A DNA stretch of 64,000 nt, taken from a virus. The translations under genes were made by a program, and so were the position numbers. The stretch spans positions 1 through 64,000 of IMG/VR virus record IMGVR_UViG_3300036768_000279. One strand, 5' to 3'. Positions 45,401 through 52,322 of the stretch are shown here, piece by piece. A model generated the notes under the pieces. That model ran no database searches and was not told the DNA's origin. It saw only the letters and a list, made by a program, of their open reading frames with translations. How positions within the stretch are numbered: the first letter of the stretch is position 1; every line of letters starts with the position of its first letter.

Positions 45401-47743
45401 GAGCTTGCAAAAGTTGGAGCACAAGCAAGCACAAATGGCGACATTGGCCTTGTCAATCAAATTGCTGGACTCAAGAGCGAAGACGTACAGAGAGCATTGG
45501 CTGGAGGATCAGATCTACCCAAGGTTTTGCAGGATGTCATTGCATCGACGTTTGTTGATGGTGTAAAACGAGCAGAAACCGATCTATCTCAGATTGCTGA
45601 TGAGTTGGCATTTGCTGTGGCTCCTGTCAATAACCGTATTCAAGAGCTACACGACGAGATTGCTGCTCTTGGTGACGTTGCACCAAACACAGAAAAGGCC
45701 ACAAAGAAGGCTCACCTACAACAAGAACTTGCAGCCAAGTCTCTTGAAAAACAGAACATTGAGCAGGATGCTTACGTCAAGAGTCTTGAGGGTCTTCAAA
45801 AACTTACCACAGAAACGAAGAAGGCTCAAGAAGAGGCTGCACGGGCAGAGGCAGATCGTCTCAAGAAGACTCAAGCTCTTACCGACGCCACATACAACTT
45901 CGCCAAGTCTGTGCATGATGTCAACAAGAGCTTCGAAGAGTTTTCAAAGCAGCGTATTGATGATTTGGCAGAGAAGCAAGCCGGTGCCTATGACGAACTC
46001 AAGTCTGTCGAACAGGGAGTTCTGAGTGCGACGCAGGATGTTTCGGCGGCATACAAGGACTACATTTCGACTATCATTCAGGTAAATGGGGCTATCGCTG
46101 AAGCCAAGATCAAGTCTAATCTACTTGGCCGTGATATTGGCATGCTCAATGGTAGTATCGTATCGTTCCAAGACAAGCTTGGCTCTCTAGATAATGCATT
46201 CATTAGCGTTCTAGATGACGCCAACATGAAGTTGGAACAGCGTATCGGTCTCGAAAGACAGCTAGCCGAACAGACATTATCATTCTTGCAACAAGCACAG
46301 GATCAGATTACATCTGCTGGCATCAACGTTTTCGGACAGTCGGCCCAAGAAAACCAAGGACTCCAGAAGGGTATCGCCGGTCTAACATACGTGGCCGAGA
46401 AGCTTGGAGGATCGTTCCAGAACTTCTTGGGCATGGACTCGCAACAGATCCAGGGATTGTCTCAGGAACTCCTCAACTTGCCAGTCGAGTTCCGCAAGCA
46501 AATCCTCGACGCCCTTTCATTCCTTCCAAGCTCTACATCGATTGGTGGATTTAGTGCCGACCAATTGAAGCAGGCTATTGGACAGATTGGTGCGGGTGTG
46601 GCTCCAGAAGAGGGTCTGCCAGCCATTTCTGAACTCACTGCTCAGCAAGTTGAGCAACTCAAGATACTTGGTCAGCTTGGAACTGAGGAAGCCAAGATGC
46701 AACTAACTCAAGTGTTGGCGGCACAGAAGCAGCTTGAGAAGGCTCAAGAGCAACTTGACATTGCCAAGCTTCAAGAAGAGCGTGCTCGTGACGGTTTCGA
46801 GCAAGTGCGTATGGCGGTACTTGACGAAATGGCGGTTCTGGATCAAGCAAATACAGAACGTCGCGATCTCTTGCAGAAGGTGATTGAAGCTGATAACGCT
46901 AATACATTGCACGACATCGAAAACCAAGCCCAGTTGTTTGCCGACCAGAACTCGGTGTTCCGTGAGGTTGGCGATCAAATTGTTCAGGGCGTTGGACAGG
47001 CTATTAGTGCCAAGATGTCTATGATTGAGGCACAGACATCACTCAACAATTTCAATACAGCACAAAGCTTTGGCAACCAAGCTAAGGGATGGATTCCTAA
47101 CTTCGCTGCTGGTAACCTATCGCCTAGTGAAGCCGCCGGTCTTTTGCAAGCTGCTGCTCGTGAAAAGCGAGCTATGCCGAATGGTGCTCAGTTGGCTGTG
47201 GCCAACACAAAGGAAGCCATCATTCCTATGTACAAGAACTTCGCTGGTGGTAACGAAGGCGGCAGTGCTATCGCAGCAAGCATCAACACAATCCGTACAC
47301 TCGACCAAACGATGGTCGCTGCCATTGCCCGTTCTGTGACAAGTACATTGTCACAGCTACAAAGCAATACTGGTAGTGAGCAGGCACTCGACAAGATTGC
47401 TGGTCTATTGACTGATCTTAACACAAGTATTGGTCAAGTACGTGATTCGAGCATTGCTATTAAAACCAATACAGCCGGTCTTGCTGGTACTACAGGATCC
47501 AAGACTCCTGGTGCAGCAGCGACAACCGCACAGGAAATCAATATCAATCTTCAAACAAATCAAAACAGTAGTGTGCAAATCACTGGTCTTGAGAGTTTGC
47601 GAGATCAACTCAAGGCCGCTCTATCCGAGACAACGGACAAGCAGGCGGCTAAGACAATTGAGGTTTTGATGGTTCAACTAGAACCTATTTTCCAAGCATT
47701 GAATGAGCGTGGCATCATTAGCTCGTTTGGACAGTCGAGATAA
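42419..47743 (+). CDS. tape measure protein
   Basis: 1774 residues. The N-terminal 350 contain a TP901-type tape measure core: FEFDAAVKDIIRIDIGSLSG, TYVQAGYSLKEANELAELSL, LKNALDGLVASEDLSAVEAR and RTALESLGVSVQNLDGSLRP. Glycine runs (about residues 450-465) and an Ala/Gln stretch (VAVAATNVQTQATNVQTQAT) follow, then long coiled coils and an Ala-rich end. It spans the tail lumen and sets tail length. At roughly 0.15 nm per residue this predicts a tail near 260-270 nm. The long length fits a flexible siphovirus-like tail. Confidence 0.9.
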   Translation: MANRVELEAILRFVGVKVNSGVFNQISRAAAGMPGPVQQFNRNLNQSVNAANNVNRAVHGVNQQLSGSERAARLFLQRMAQFAILLPTFATLNKSIQGGIKFLFEFDAAVKDIIRIDIGSLSGKFDDIAKSAFNLATQFGSSATEAANTIKTYVQAGYSLKEANELAELSLLATKSSTLEAGQAVEFLLSASKQFRLEGEGLKNALDGLVASEDLSAVEARDIADAFKTGGNSLAEFSKDINDSIGLISALREQTRKSGNEIGTFFKTLQTRIFAAGESRTALESLGVSVQNLDGSLRPTLAVLNDLKVSFDRLNEAEQANAAKAIAGVRQFEELIGTLNSLDRANQLAAASSNAAGAARRKEGVDATKLQRRLDDLIVAGQKLAYALGEAGSSDFFKNALKSATFLVDSLTEIVKLLDKFKVPILPILAPLALKGIDKVFGLGLTGAPGKGGGGGGGGGGGPLRQNTSDLAANTAALRQLTNVISVLAQDIKLASGALMNQVGASQVAVAATNVQTQATNVQTQATQQATAATQTFAQKMKAALNTPLGKGAGAGEGLKSAALFAALTIGASAVTAGLNTLADKLGGNSSFAGSLTKATSAAAQMGIQFAAFGPVAAGVAASLGALWDVSIRYVETLQDMDKATHENIKSVEDNAKQELGVGKASKSQQALAAFSTGLEGRTQENVNYDALFKGVFQSLDDGTKKLLGDSNTLKEVYLTNSKIVLQTVQNSITGATEITEKYVKGAGEDLIRSWAMQDSAAVKNVAALQELRDSYDASGKSSKSYKEQQDLLEQAYGRLAHGAAEAAKQVQFLRMTFDDMKKLQDLIASAQDVNNMNRDIFNQSKSPEDLAQGIDELSQIARNAQTDLANAQKAFEDLLSTLQTAGSDTSQFGAFKSMDDAKKFLADLGQLLSKPNNGGAIASFLGDRKLTDAQKEFAKEYIKIEENRVKASLKAKEAEAAFSSEAYKRSLEETKAQKEASVKAAESLGKFRSELAKVGAQASTNGDIGLVNQIAGLKSEDVQRALAGGSDLPKVLQDVIASTFVDGVKRAETDLSQIADELAFAVAPVNNRIQELHDEIAALGDVAPNTEKATKKAHLQQELAAKSLEKQNIEQDAYVKSLEGLQKLTTETKKAQEEAARAEADRLKKTQALTDATYNFAKSVHDVNKSFEEFSKQRIDDLAEKQAGAYDELKSVEQGVLSATQDVSAAYKDYISTIIQVNGAIAEAKIKSNLLGRDIGMLNGSIVSFQDKLGSLDNAFISVLDDANMKLEQRIGLERQLAEQTLSFLQQAQDQITSAGINVFGQSAQENQGLQKGIAGLTYVAEKLGGSFQNFLGMDSQQIQGLSQELLNLPVEFRKQILDALSFLPSSTSIGGFSADQLKQAIGQIGAGVAPEEGLPAISELTAQQVEQLKILGQLGTEEAKMQLTQVLAAQKQLEKAQEQLDIAKLQEERARDGFEQVRMAVLDEMAVLDQANTERRDLLQKVIEADNANTLHDIENQAQLFADQNSVFREVGDQIVQGVGQAISAKMSMIEAQTSLNNFNTAQSFGNQAKGWIPNFAAGNLSPSEAAGLLQAAAREKRAMPNGAQLAVANTKEAIIPMYKNFAGGNEGGSAIAASINTIRTLDQTMVAAIARSVTSTLSQLQSNTGSEQALDKIAGLLTDLNTSIGQVRDSSIAIKTNTAGLAGTTGSKTPGAAATTAQEININLQTNQNSSVQITGLESLRDQLKAALSETTDKQAAKTIEVLMVQLEPIFQALNERGIISSFGQSR

Positions 47744-47745
47744 TC

Positions 47746-49263
47746 ATGGGTGACTTAATATCCGTCGTTACAAATCCACCGCAATCTGCGGTTGAAGTCT
47801 TCTATAATGGCAAGAAGATCGTACCCGCTCCGTTGATTGATTGGACGGTGGAATCGCAATTCCGTAATGACGGCACTCGTGTTGACAACATCAACCGCCT
47901 GACACTAACTGGCACAACTCTTATTGTACCATCTGGTAGTTATGAACAGATGTACATTAAGATGCAGGCGTTACGTGACACGTTTGCGGAAGATTATAAG
48001 GATCTTGTTATTCTTGCCGGTCCTGGCAATAGAACACTCACACAAGGTACGGTTATTTCGTCTGGTTTGCGTCCTCGTGTCAACAGCCTGAACATTGCAC
48101 CAGATACGCAGGTACAACGTTTTGACTGGACGGTTGAACTACAAGACCTTGTTGCCGCCTCTGGCGTCAGCGGCGTCACTTCTAGTCTCAGTAACCAATG
48201 GTCGTTCCGCGAAGACCAAGATACCTGTACGCTACGTGTTACTCACCAAGTAAACGCAGAAGGTCCAGAGAACGAACCTGATAAGTTCTTGCAGGCTATG
48301 GCTGCCGTTAAGCCATTGCTTGGTATTGACAAACTTCCAATCCACATACCATATTTCGCTCAACCGAACTTCTCTGGTTTGTTCGGAATGACCCATCCTT
48401 CGAACCCGGCTGGTGGTCCGGTATTCGAAGTCTCCGTCGAACGCGAAGAGGTTGCTGACGTTGCTAATGGTAGCTACTCTGTTACAGAGCAGTTTACGAT
48501 TGTCAGTGGAGTACCATTCTACTTCACTTCCAAGACCGAATCGTTTGAAGAAGACGCAAACGGTATCGCACAAGTCACTATTGCTGGTTCTGTACAAGGA
48601 CTGGGACGTACACTCACTCCTTTGGACGCGGAAGGCGGCGTTGGCTACTTCCGAGCTGCTTCTGGATTTGCGAACTACGTACGCCCACAATTACCATGGA
48701 TTGCGTCTGGCGTATATCTGAGATTTAAGAGCGGTAGTGGTGGAGCCGGTGGAAGTGGTCTAGCACTTAACAACCCGACAGCGTTCTCTATTTCTCAGAA
48801 CAAATGTCGTGGCTCGATTGACTTCTCGATTACATATACTGACAACCCAAATGCGAACCTACCAAGTGGTATTGCAAGCAAGTCGTCTAGTGTCAATATT
48901 GTAGAGGGTACTAGAGTTCAAGCAAGTCATGCCATTCCGTTCCGTCGTCTTGGAAGCATCATCCAAGATATCAAGACAACTACAGACGGCACGATCAGTA
49001 TCCAGTGTCAGGCCGTAGCCAAGAATACTGGCAACAATACGGCTGATACGAATCTTGCTATTGCATTTGTGCAGAACGAACTAAATAGACTCAAAGACAT
49101 TTATGCCAACTCTGCAAACTTCGTGACCTTGCGTATTACGGGACTCAATCAACAAATTAGCGACGTTGATCGTAGTTGTAGTGTGACGCTCGAATACGGC
49201 TTCACGGTTGATCTGGCTACTGTACAAGCCGTTGGATCTACGATTACGCTAAGGACTTTGTAA
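47746..49263 (+). CDS. distal tail / tail tip protein
   Basis: 505 residues, almost wholly beta (EVFYNGKKIVPAPLIDWTVE; RVDNINRLTLTGTTLIVPSG). It follows the tape measure by 2 nt, where long-tailed phages encode the distal tail (Dit-like) protein, the hub ring at the tail tip. Larger than usual Dit proteins, so it may carry an added carbohydrate-binding part (residues about 215-340, ending SGSGGAGGSGLAL). Assignment is by position and fold character. Confidence 0.55.
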   Translation: MGDLISVVTNPPQSAVEVFYNGKKIVPAPLIDWTVESQFRNDGTRVDNINRLTLTGTTLIVPSGSYEQMYIKMQALRDTFAEDYKDLVILAGPGNRTLTQGTVISSGLRPRVNSLNIAPDTQVQRFDWTVELQDLVAASGVSGVTSSLSNQWSFREDQDTCTLRVTHQVNAEGPENEPDKFLQAMAAVKPLLGIDKLPIHIPYFAQPNFSGLFGMTHPSNPAGGPVFEVSVEREEVADVANGSYSVTEQFTIVSGVPFYFTSKTESFEEDANGIAQVTIAGSVQGLGRTLTPLDAEGGVGYFRAASGFANYVRPQLPWIASGVYLRFKSGSGGAGGSGLALNNPTAFSISQNKCRGSIDFSITYTDNPNANLPSGIASKSSSVNIVEGTRVQASHAIPFRRLGSIIQDIKTTTDGTISIQCQAVAKNTGNNTADTNLAIAFVQNELNRLKDIYANSANFVTLRITGLNQQISDVDRSCSVTLEYGFTVDLATVQAVGSTITLRTL

Positions 49264-49264
49264 C

Positions 49265-49825
49265 ATGGTGAACTTCCCGTCAGTTGAATGGATTCAGCAA
49301 GATCCGACAACGGATCCGTCTGGTTTCCGCCATCTAAAGCAGACCATCTATGGTTTCGTGCGAAATGTAGATACTAGTGCTGGTGGCGTTCTTGACTTTG
49401 GAAGCATGAATACTACTGGCTCTGGTGCAATTAGCGACACCAAACTAGTCTATGCTCGTGTTTCTAGTATGGGTGACGCTAGTGGCGTGTACAACATGCG
49501 ATTCTTTATTACGAACGCCTCTGCGTTTACTGCTGGCACGTATCGCTTCCTGGAAAAGAAGAGTTTGCACTTCATTCCAAACTTGCAACTCGATTCTGGA
49601 GCGGACAACACGCCAACGAACGTACCAACAAACGCAAACTTCTCTGGCACAATTCAGACTCCATACTGGCAATCAGGTCAACCATGGATGAGTGGTATCC
49701 TAGATCAGGATGTGAGTCAGTATGTATACTTGGCCGTTGAGGCTGACGTGAACGTACCGATTGGAACCAAGGGTGGAGCCGGTGCTGGTACATTCCGCTT
49801 CCGCCTTCTATATGATTTCTCGTAG
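49265..49825 (+). CDS. tail tip minor protein
   Basis: 186 residues, beta-rich (GFVRNVDTSAGGVLDFGSMN; VSQYVYLAVEADVNVPIGTK, GGAGAGTFRFRLLYDFS). The end resembles that of the protein at 50855 (EFIYLNLILPLGFPLGSFGV, then GLLRFGLVFNY). These two look like related tip proteins, separated by the LAGLIDADG gene and a small gene. Probably a baseplate/tip component. Confidence 0.55.
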   Translation: MVNFPSVEWIQQDPTTDPSGFRHLKQTIYGFVRNVDTSAGGVLDFGSMNTTGSGAISDTKLVYARVSSMGDASGVYNMRFFITNASAFTAGTYRFLEKKSLHFIPNLQLDSGADNTPTNVPTNANFSGTIQTPYWQSGQPWMSGILDQDVSQYVYLAVEADVNVPIGTKGGAGAGTFRFRLLYDFS

Positions 49826-49838
49826 ACGAGTCGATACA

Positions 49839-49848
49839 TTAGTGTACT
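49839..49848 (+). promoter_or_regulatory. late promoter motif of the LAGLIDADG gene
   Basis: TTAGTGTACT, followed by 7 nt (CATAATT) and ATG 49856. No ribosome site exists in between, so the mRNA should be leaderless. Confidence 0.7.
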
Positions 49849-49855
49849 CATAATT

Positions 49856-50704
49856 ATGAGCAAACACACACACAACAGAGCGTTTTTTGACGTTCTTACG
49901 CCTCTTAGTTGCTATTGGGCTGGTTTCATAGCCGCTGATGGATCTATCTATGCACCAAATGGCAATATTCGTATAGGATTATCTGAAAAGGACAAACAAC
50001 AAATTGAGTTGTTCAAGTCTGCTATAAAATCAAGTAGTCCAGTACGTTGTTTTGATACTTCAAATGGTTATAGGTGTGCTCAAATAGATGTCTATGGAGC
50101 GTATGAATGTCAGCAAGTCCTACAGAAAACATTCAATATAACTCAAGCCAAAAGCAAAACTCTTCGGCCTCCATTGCTTGAAAATGAAAAAGACGTTCGT
50201 CACTTTATACGTGGTTATATGGATGGCGATGGATCTATTTCGTTCAATCAATCATCGAAGTCTCCACACTGGACCGTGAGTTTTGTAGGCACACAAGAAA
50301 TGTTGCAATGGATCAAACAACAAATACAACTTTATGTGATTGGCGTGGGCAATCCATCTGTTTGTGCTGACCGCAATATATTCCAAATCCTATTTGGTGG
50401 TTGGCAAGTACGTCCCATTCTTGATTGGCTGTATCAAGATTCTACACCTCAAATACGGTTGGCACGTAAGCATCAAAAATACCTAGAGGTTTTGAATTTC
50501 TATTCAGCAGAAAAACGCAAATACGTCTCCAGATATCGTGGCGTTGACTTTTTCAAGCGAACTGGCAAATGGAAAGCTGAAATCAAGAAAAACAATCAAC
50601 GTTATCATCTTGGCTACTTTGCTACTGAACGTGAAGCTGCCCTGGCTTACAACGACAAAGCTCGCGAGCTTGGTTTGCTCGAAAGATGTTACAGTGTCAG
50701 CTAA
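49856..50704 (+). CDS. LAGLIDADG homing endonuclease with AP2 domain
   Basis: 282 residues. CYWAGFIAADGSIYAP (residues about 19-34) and HFIRGYMDGDGSISF (about 116-130) are the two LAGLIDADG helices with the catalytic Asp residues. The C-terminal 55 residues (YVSRYRGVDFFKRTGKWKAE, then RYHLGYFATEREAALAYNDK) are an AP2/ERF-type DNA-binding domain. AP2 domains usually accompany HNH homing enzymes, so this pairing is unusual. Flanking genes are complete, so it is free-standing and not inside an intron. It has its own late motif and overlaps the next gene by 11 nt. Confidence 0.85.
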   Translation: MSKHTHNRAFFDVLTPLSCYWAGFIAADGSIYAPNGNIRIGLSEKDKQQIELFKSAIKSSSPVRCFDTSNGYRCAQIDVYGAYECQQVLQKTFNITQAKSKTLRPPLLENEKDVRHFIRGYMDGDGSISFNQSSKSPHWTVSFVGTQEMLQWIKQQIQLYVIGVGNPSVCADRNIFQILFGGWQVRPILDWLYQDSTPQIRLARKHQKYLEVLNFYSAEKRKYVSRYRGVDFFKRTGKWKAEIKKNNQRYHLGYFATEREAALAYNDKARELGLLERCYSVS

Positions 50705-50876
50705 CGACGACATCGTACTGAAAAAGCTTGGTGAACCAGAAGAAAAAAAGCTTCCGGTTGGTATCTATGTCATTGAATTTGATGGCCGTGCCGTCTTTGT
50801 GCGACGAATGGGCGGTCGTTTCATGCCTGTGTCAGCACAGGAACAAGAAGAGCTATGTCAACGATTTCGCCTCTAG
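50694..50876 (+). CDS. small tail-region protein
   Basis: 60 residues from GTG 50694 (SANDDIVLKKLGEPEEKKLP, then VGIYVIEFDGRAVFVRRMGG, then RFMPVSAQEQEELCQRFRL). It starts inside the LAGLIDADG gene's last codons, with GAAAG upstream, and overlaps the next gene by 22 nt. The compact strand-turn-strand look is typical of small phage tail accessory proteins. Not recognised. Insertion of the homing gene may have replaced its original start. Confidence 0.6.
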   Translation: MSANDDIVLKKLGEPEEKKLPVGIYVIEFDGRAVFVRRMGGRFMPVSAQEQEELCQRFRL

Positions 50877-51496
50877 TTCGCGTCTTCGCGTGGGATGTTG
50901 CTGAAATTGCAAGCCCGGTTGGTGGTCGCACCATGCCGGGTGGACAGTTTGCGTTCAAGTACATGGTCGCTTCGGGATGCATGACGGCAGATCCACTCAA
51001 TCCTGCCACTACATCCGGCACTCTACTTTTCGAAGGTACGAAGTTTGACCTTACATCATTGCCTCTGCCGCCGTACTTAGAGTCTAAACCAGCATGTCTA
51101 ACGTTCAACCTAGCCAATAGTGGTGTGGCCATCTCAGACTTGAAATTGTTCCTGATTGACGACTCTGCCCTGAGAGTTGGCGTTTGGTATGGTGTTGGGT
51201 CTGGGCTCGTGCAAGTCAAGCAAGGCGGAAGCAACTGGCTGTACAATTTGACGATGCCTTCGGGCTCTAATCCAGTTTTGACCACAAGCATTCCAAGCCT
51301 GCCCAATGTACGCCGACAAGATGGAACCTGGGCTCTCGCAGGACAGAGCGATAGCGATTCGTCTGAGTTCATATACCTAAACCTCATCCTGCCACTTGGT
51401 TTTCCGTTAGGCAGTTTTGGCGTCTGTGGATCTGGTCTACTCAGGTTCGGATTAGTATTTAACTACTGGTCCAATGACTACCTGCTATCTTTTTAG
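50855..51496 (+). CDS. tail tip minor protein, related to 49265
   Basis: 213 residues, beta-rich (MSTISPLVRVFAWDVAEIAS onward). Its end (SSEFIYLNLILPLGFPLGSF, GVCGSGLLRFGLVFNYWSND) resembles that of the protein at 49265, suggesting duplication. Its stop TAG is part of the late motif at 51493. Probably a baseplate or tip component. Confidence 0.55.
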   Translation: MSTISPLVRVFAWDVAEIASPVGGRTMPGGQFAFKYMVASGCMTADPLNPATTSGTLLFEGTKFDLTSLPLPPYLESKPACLTFNLANSGVAISDLKLFLIDDSALRVGVWYGVGSGLVQVKQGGSNWLYNLTMPSGSNPVLTTSIPSLPNVRRQDGTWALAGQSDSDSSEFIYLNLILPLGFPLGSFGVCGSGLLRFGLVFNYWSNDYLLSF

Positions 51497-51502
51497 TGTA
51501 TT
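51493..51502 (+). promoter_or_regulatory. late promoter motif
   Basis: TTAGTGTATT, overlapping the stop of the preceding gene. The 56-nt leader holds a CTCGTGGGT/ACCCGAG stem, a TCAAACGTTTGA palindrome (51526-51537) and a strong AAGGAGG ribosome site. Confidence 0.75.
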
Positions 51503-51558
51503 CTCTCGTGGGTCTAGCACCCGAGTCAAACGTTTGATTTTCCACAAGGAGGCCATTC

Positions 51559-51744
51559 ATGGCAACTTTCAATTTCACAAGTAGCACGAACAACGCCAAC
51601 GTTGTACTGTGGAGCTTCGGAACAAAGCTTGAGAAGCATTCCGATCGCGACGCAGTTTCAACGGCCCGTGGGGGTTTGATCAGTGCGGTCAATAACCTCG
51701 GCACAGGCGTAGCTGCGGGCGAGCCGTTCACCATCCTTGGATGA
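51559..51744 (+). CDS. small abundant late protein
   Basis: 61 residues (MATFNFTSSTNNANVVLWSF, GTKLEKHSDRDAVSTARGGL, ISAVNNLGTGVAAGEPFTIL). It has its own complete unit: late motif, structured leader, perfect AAGGAGG ribosome site and a strong terminator (51766-51794). Such an arrangement signals high-level, independent expression, as for a small decoration or tail protein. No family recognised. Confidence 0.7.
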   Translation: MATFNFTSSTNNANVVLWSFGTKLEKHSDRDAVSTARGGLISAVNNLGTGVAAGEPFTILG

Positions 51745-51765
51745 TTGAACCTCGTTGAGTGCTAA

Positions 51766-51794
51766 CAAGGAGCCCGCTTCTGGCGGGCTCCTTG
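51766..51794 (+). terminator. strong terminator
   Basis: CAAGGAGCCCGC (51766-51777), loop TTCTG, GCGGGCTCCTTG (51783-51794): a perfect 12-bp stem, with only a short T content after it. The next late motif begins 2 nt later. Confidence 0.85.
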
Positions 51795-51796
51795 CG

Positions 51797-51806
51797 TTAG
51801 TGTATT
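51797..51806 (+). promoter_or_regulatory. late promoter motif
   Basis: TTAGTGTATT, immediately after the terminator. A leader of about 50 nt with AAGGGG precedes ATG 51858. Confidence 0.7.
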
Positions 51807-51857
51807 ACTATTTCGAGGCGTAGCGTTTCGCTTAGCCTTGGGTGTAAGGGGTAGTAC

Positions 51858-52322
51858 ATGGTCAACGCTTCGTTTGAACACGAGGGCAATCTCGGCTCTC
51901 TCAAGGTGGTTACACACTTTGACACTACGCACGTCATTTCTTGCGAGAAGCGAGACGGCGAGTCGTTCCGTTTGGGCGGAACAGCAGTTAACGAAGTCGC
52001 CGTATTTGAAGGTGTCGTACTCAACCTTCCCCTTTCTACTTTTCGAGCGTTTGCGTCTAATGGACGTATTTTCGAGAGTAAGGGTATTTTGTCTCCAGAA
52101 AATTGGAGCGACGCAGATTTGCACTGCTATGTGCATGAGCATTATCCATTGGACATGGAGGGCAAAGAGCCAACTTGGTTTATTGCTAGTCATCCGCTCC
52201 AAAATGCTCACCACATCTTCATCAATCTTGATGTGTTAGATGGCGGCGGCAATGTTATCAAGAGATATCGAGTATCTCCTTTTACAGGCGAGCACGTAGT
52301 ATTGGAGTACGTACATGGCTAA
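51858..52322 (+). CDS. hypothetical tail-region protein
   Basis: 154 residues (MVNASFEHEGNLGSLKVVTH onward), beta-rich with a SPENWSDADLHCYVHEHYPL middle. First gene of the fibre operon; its stop lies 8 nt into the next gene. A fibre-attachment or chaperone role would fit the location, but no motif is seen. Confidence 0.55.
   Translation: MVNASFEHEGNLGSLKVVTHFDTTHVISCEKRDGESFRLGGTAVNEVAVFEGVVLNLPLSTFRAFASNGRIFESKGILSPENWSDADLHCYVHEHYPLDMEGKEPTWFIASHPLQNAHHIFINLDVLDGGGNVIKRYRVSPFTGEHVVLEYVHG

Noticed and set aside
49826-50876. Group I intron around the LAGLIDADG gene
   Set aside because: The genes on both sides are complete and unrelated to one another, and the nuclease gene has its own promoter motif, so it is free-standing.
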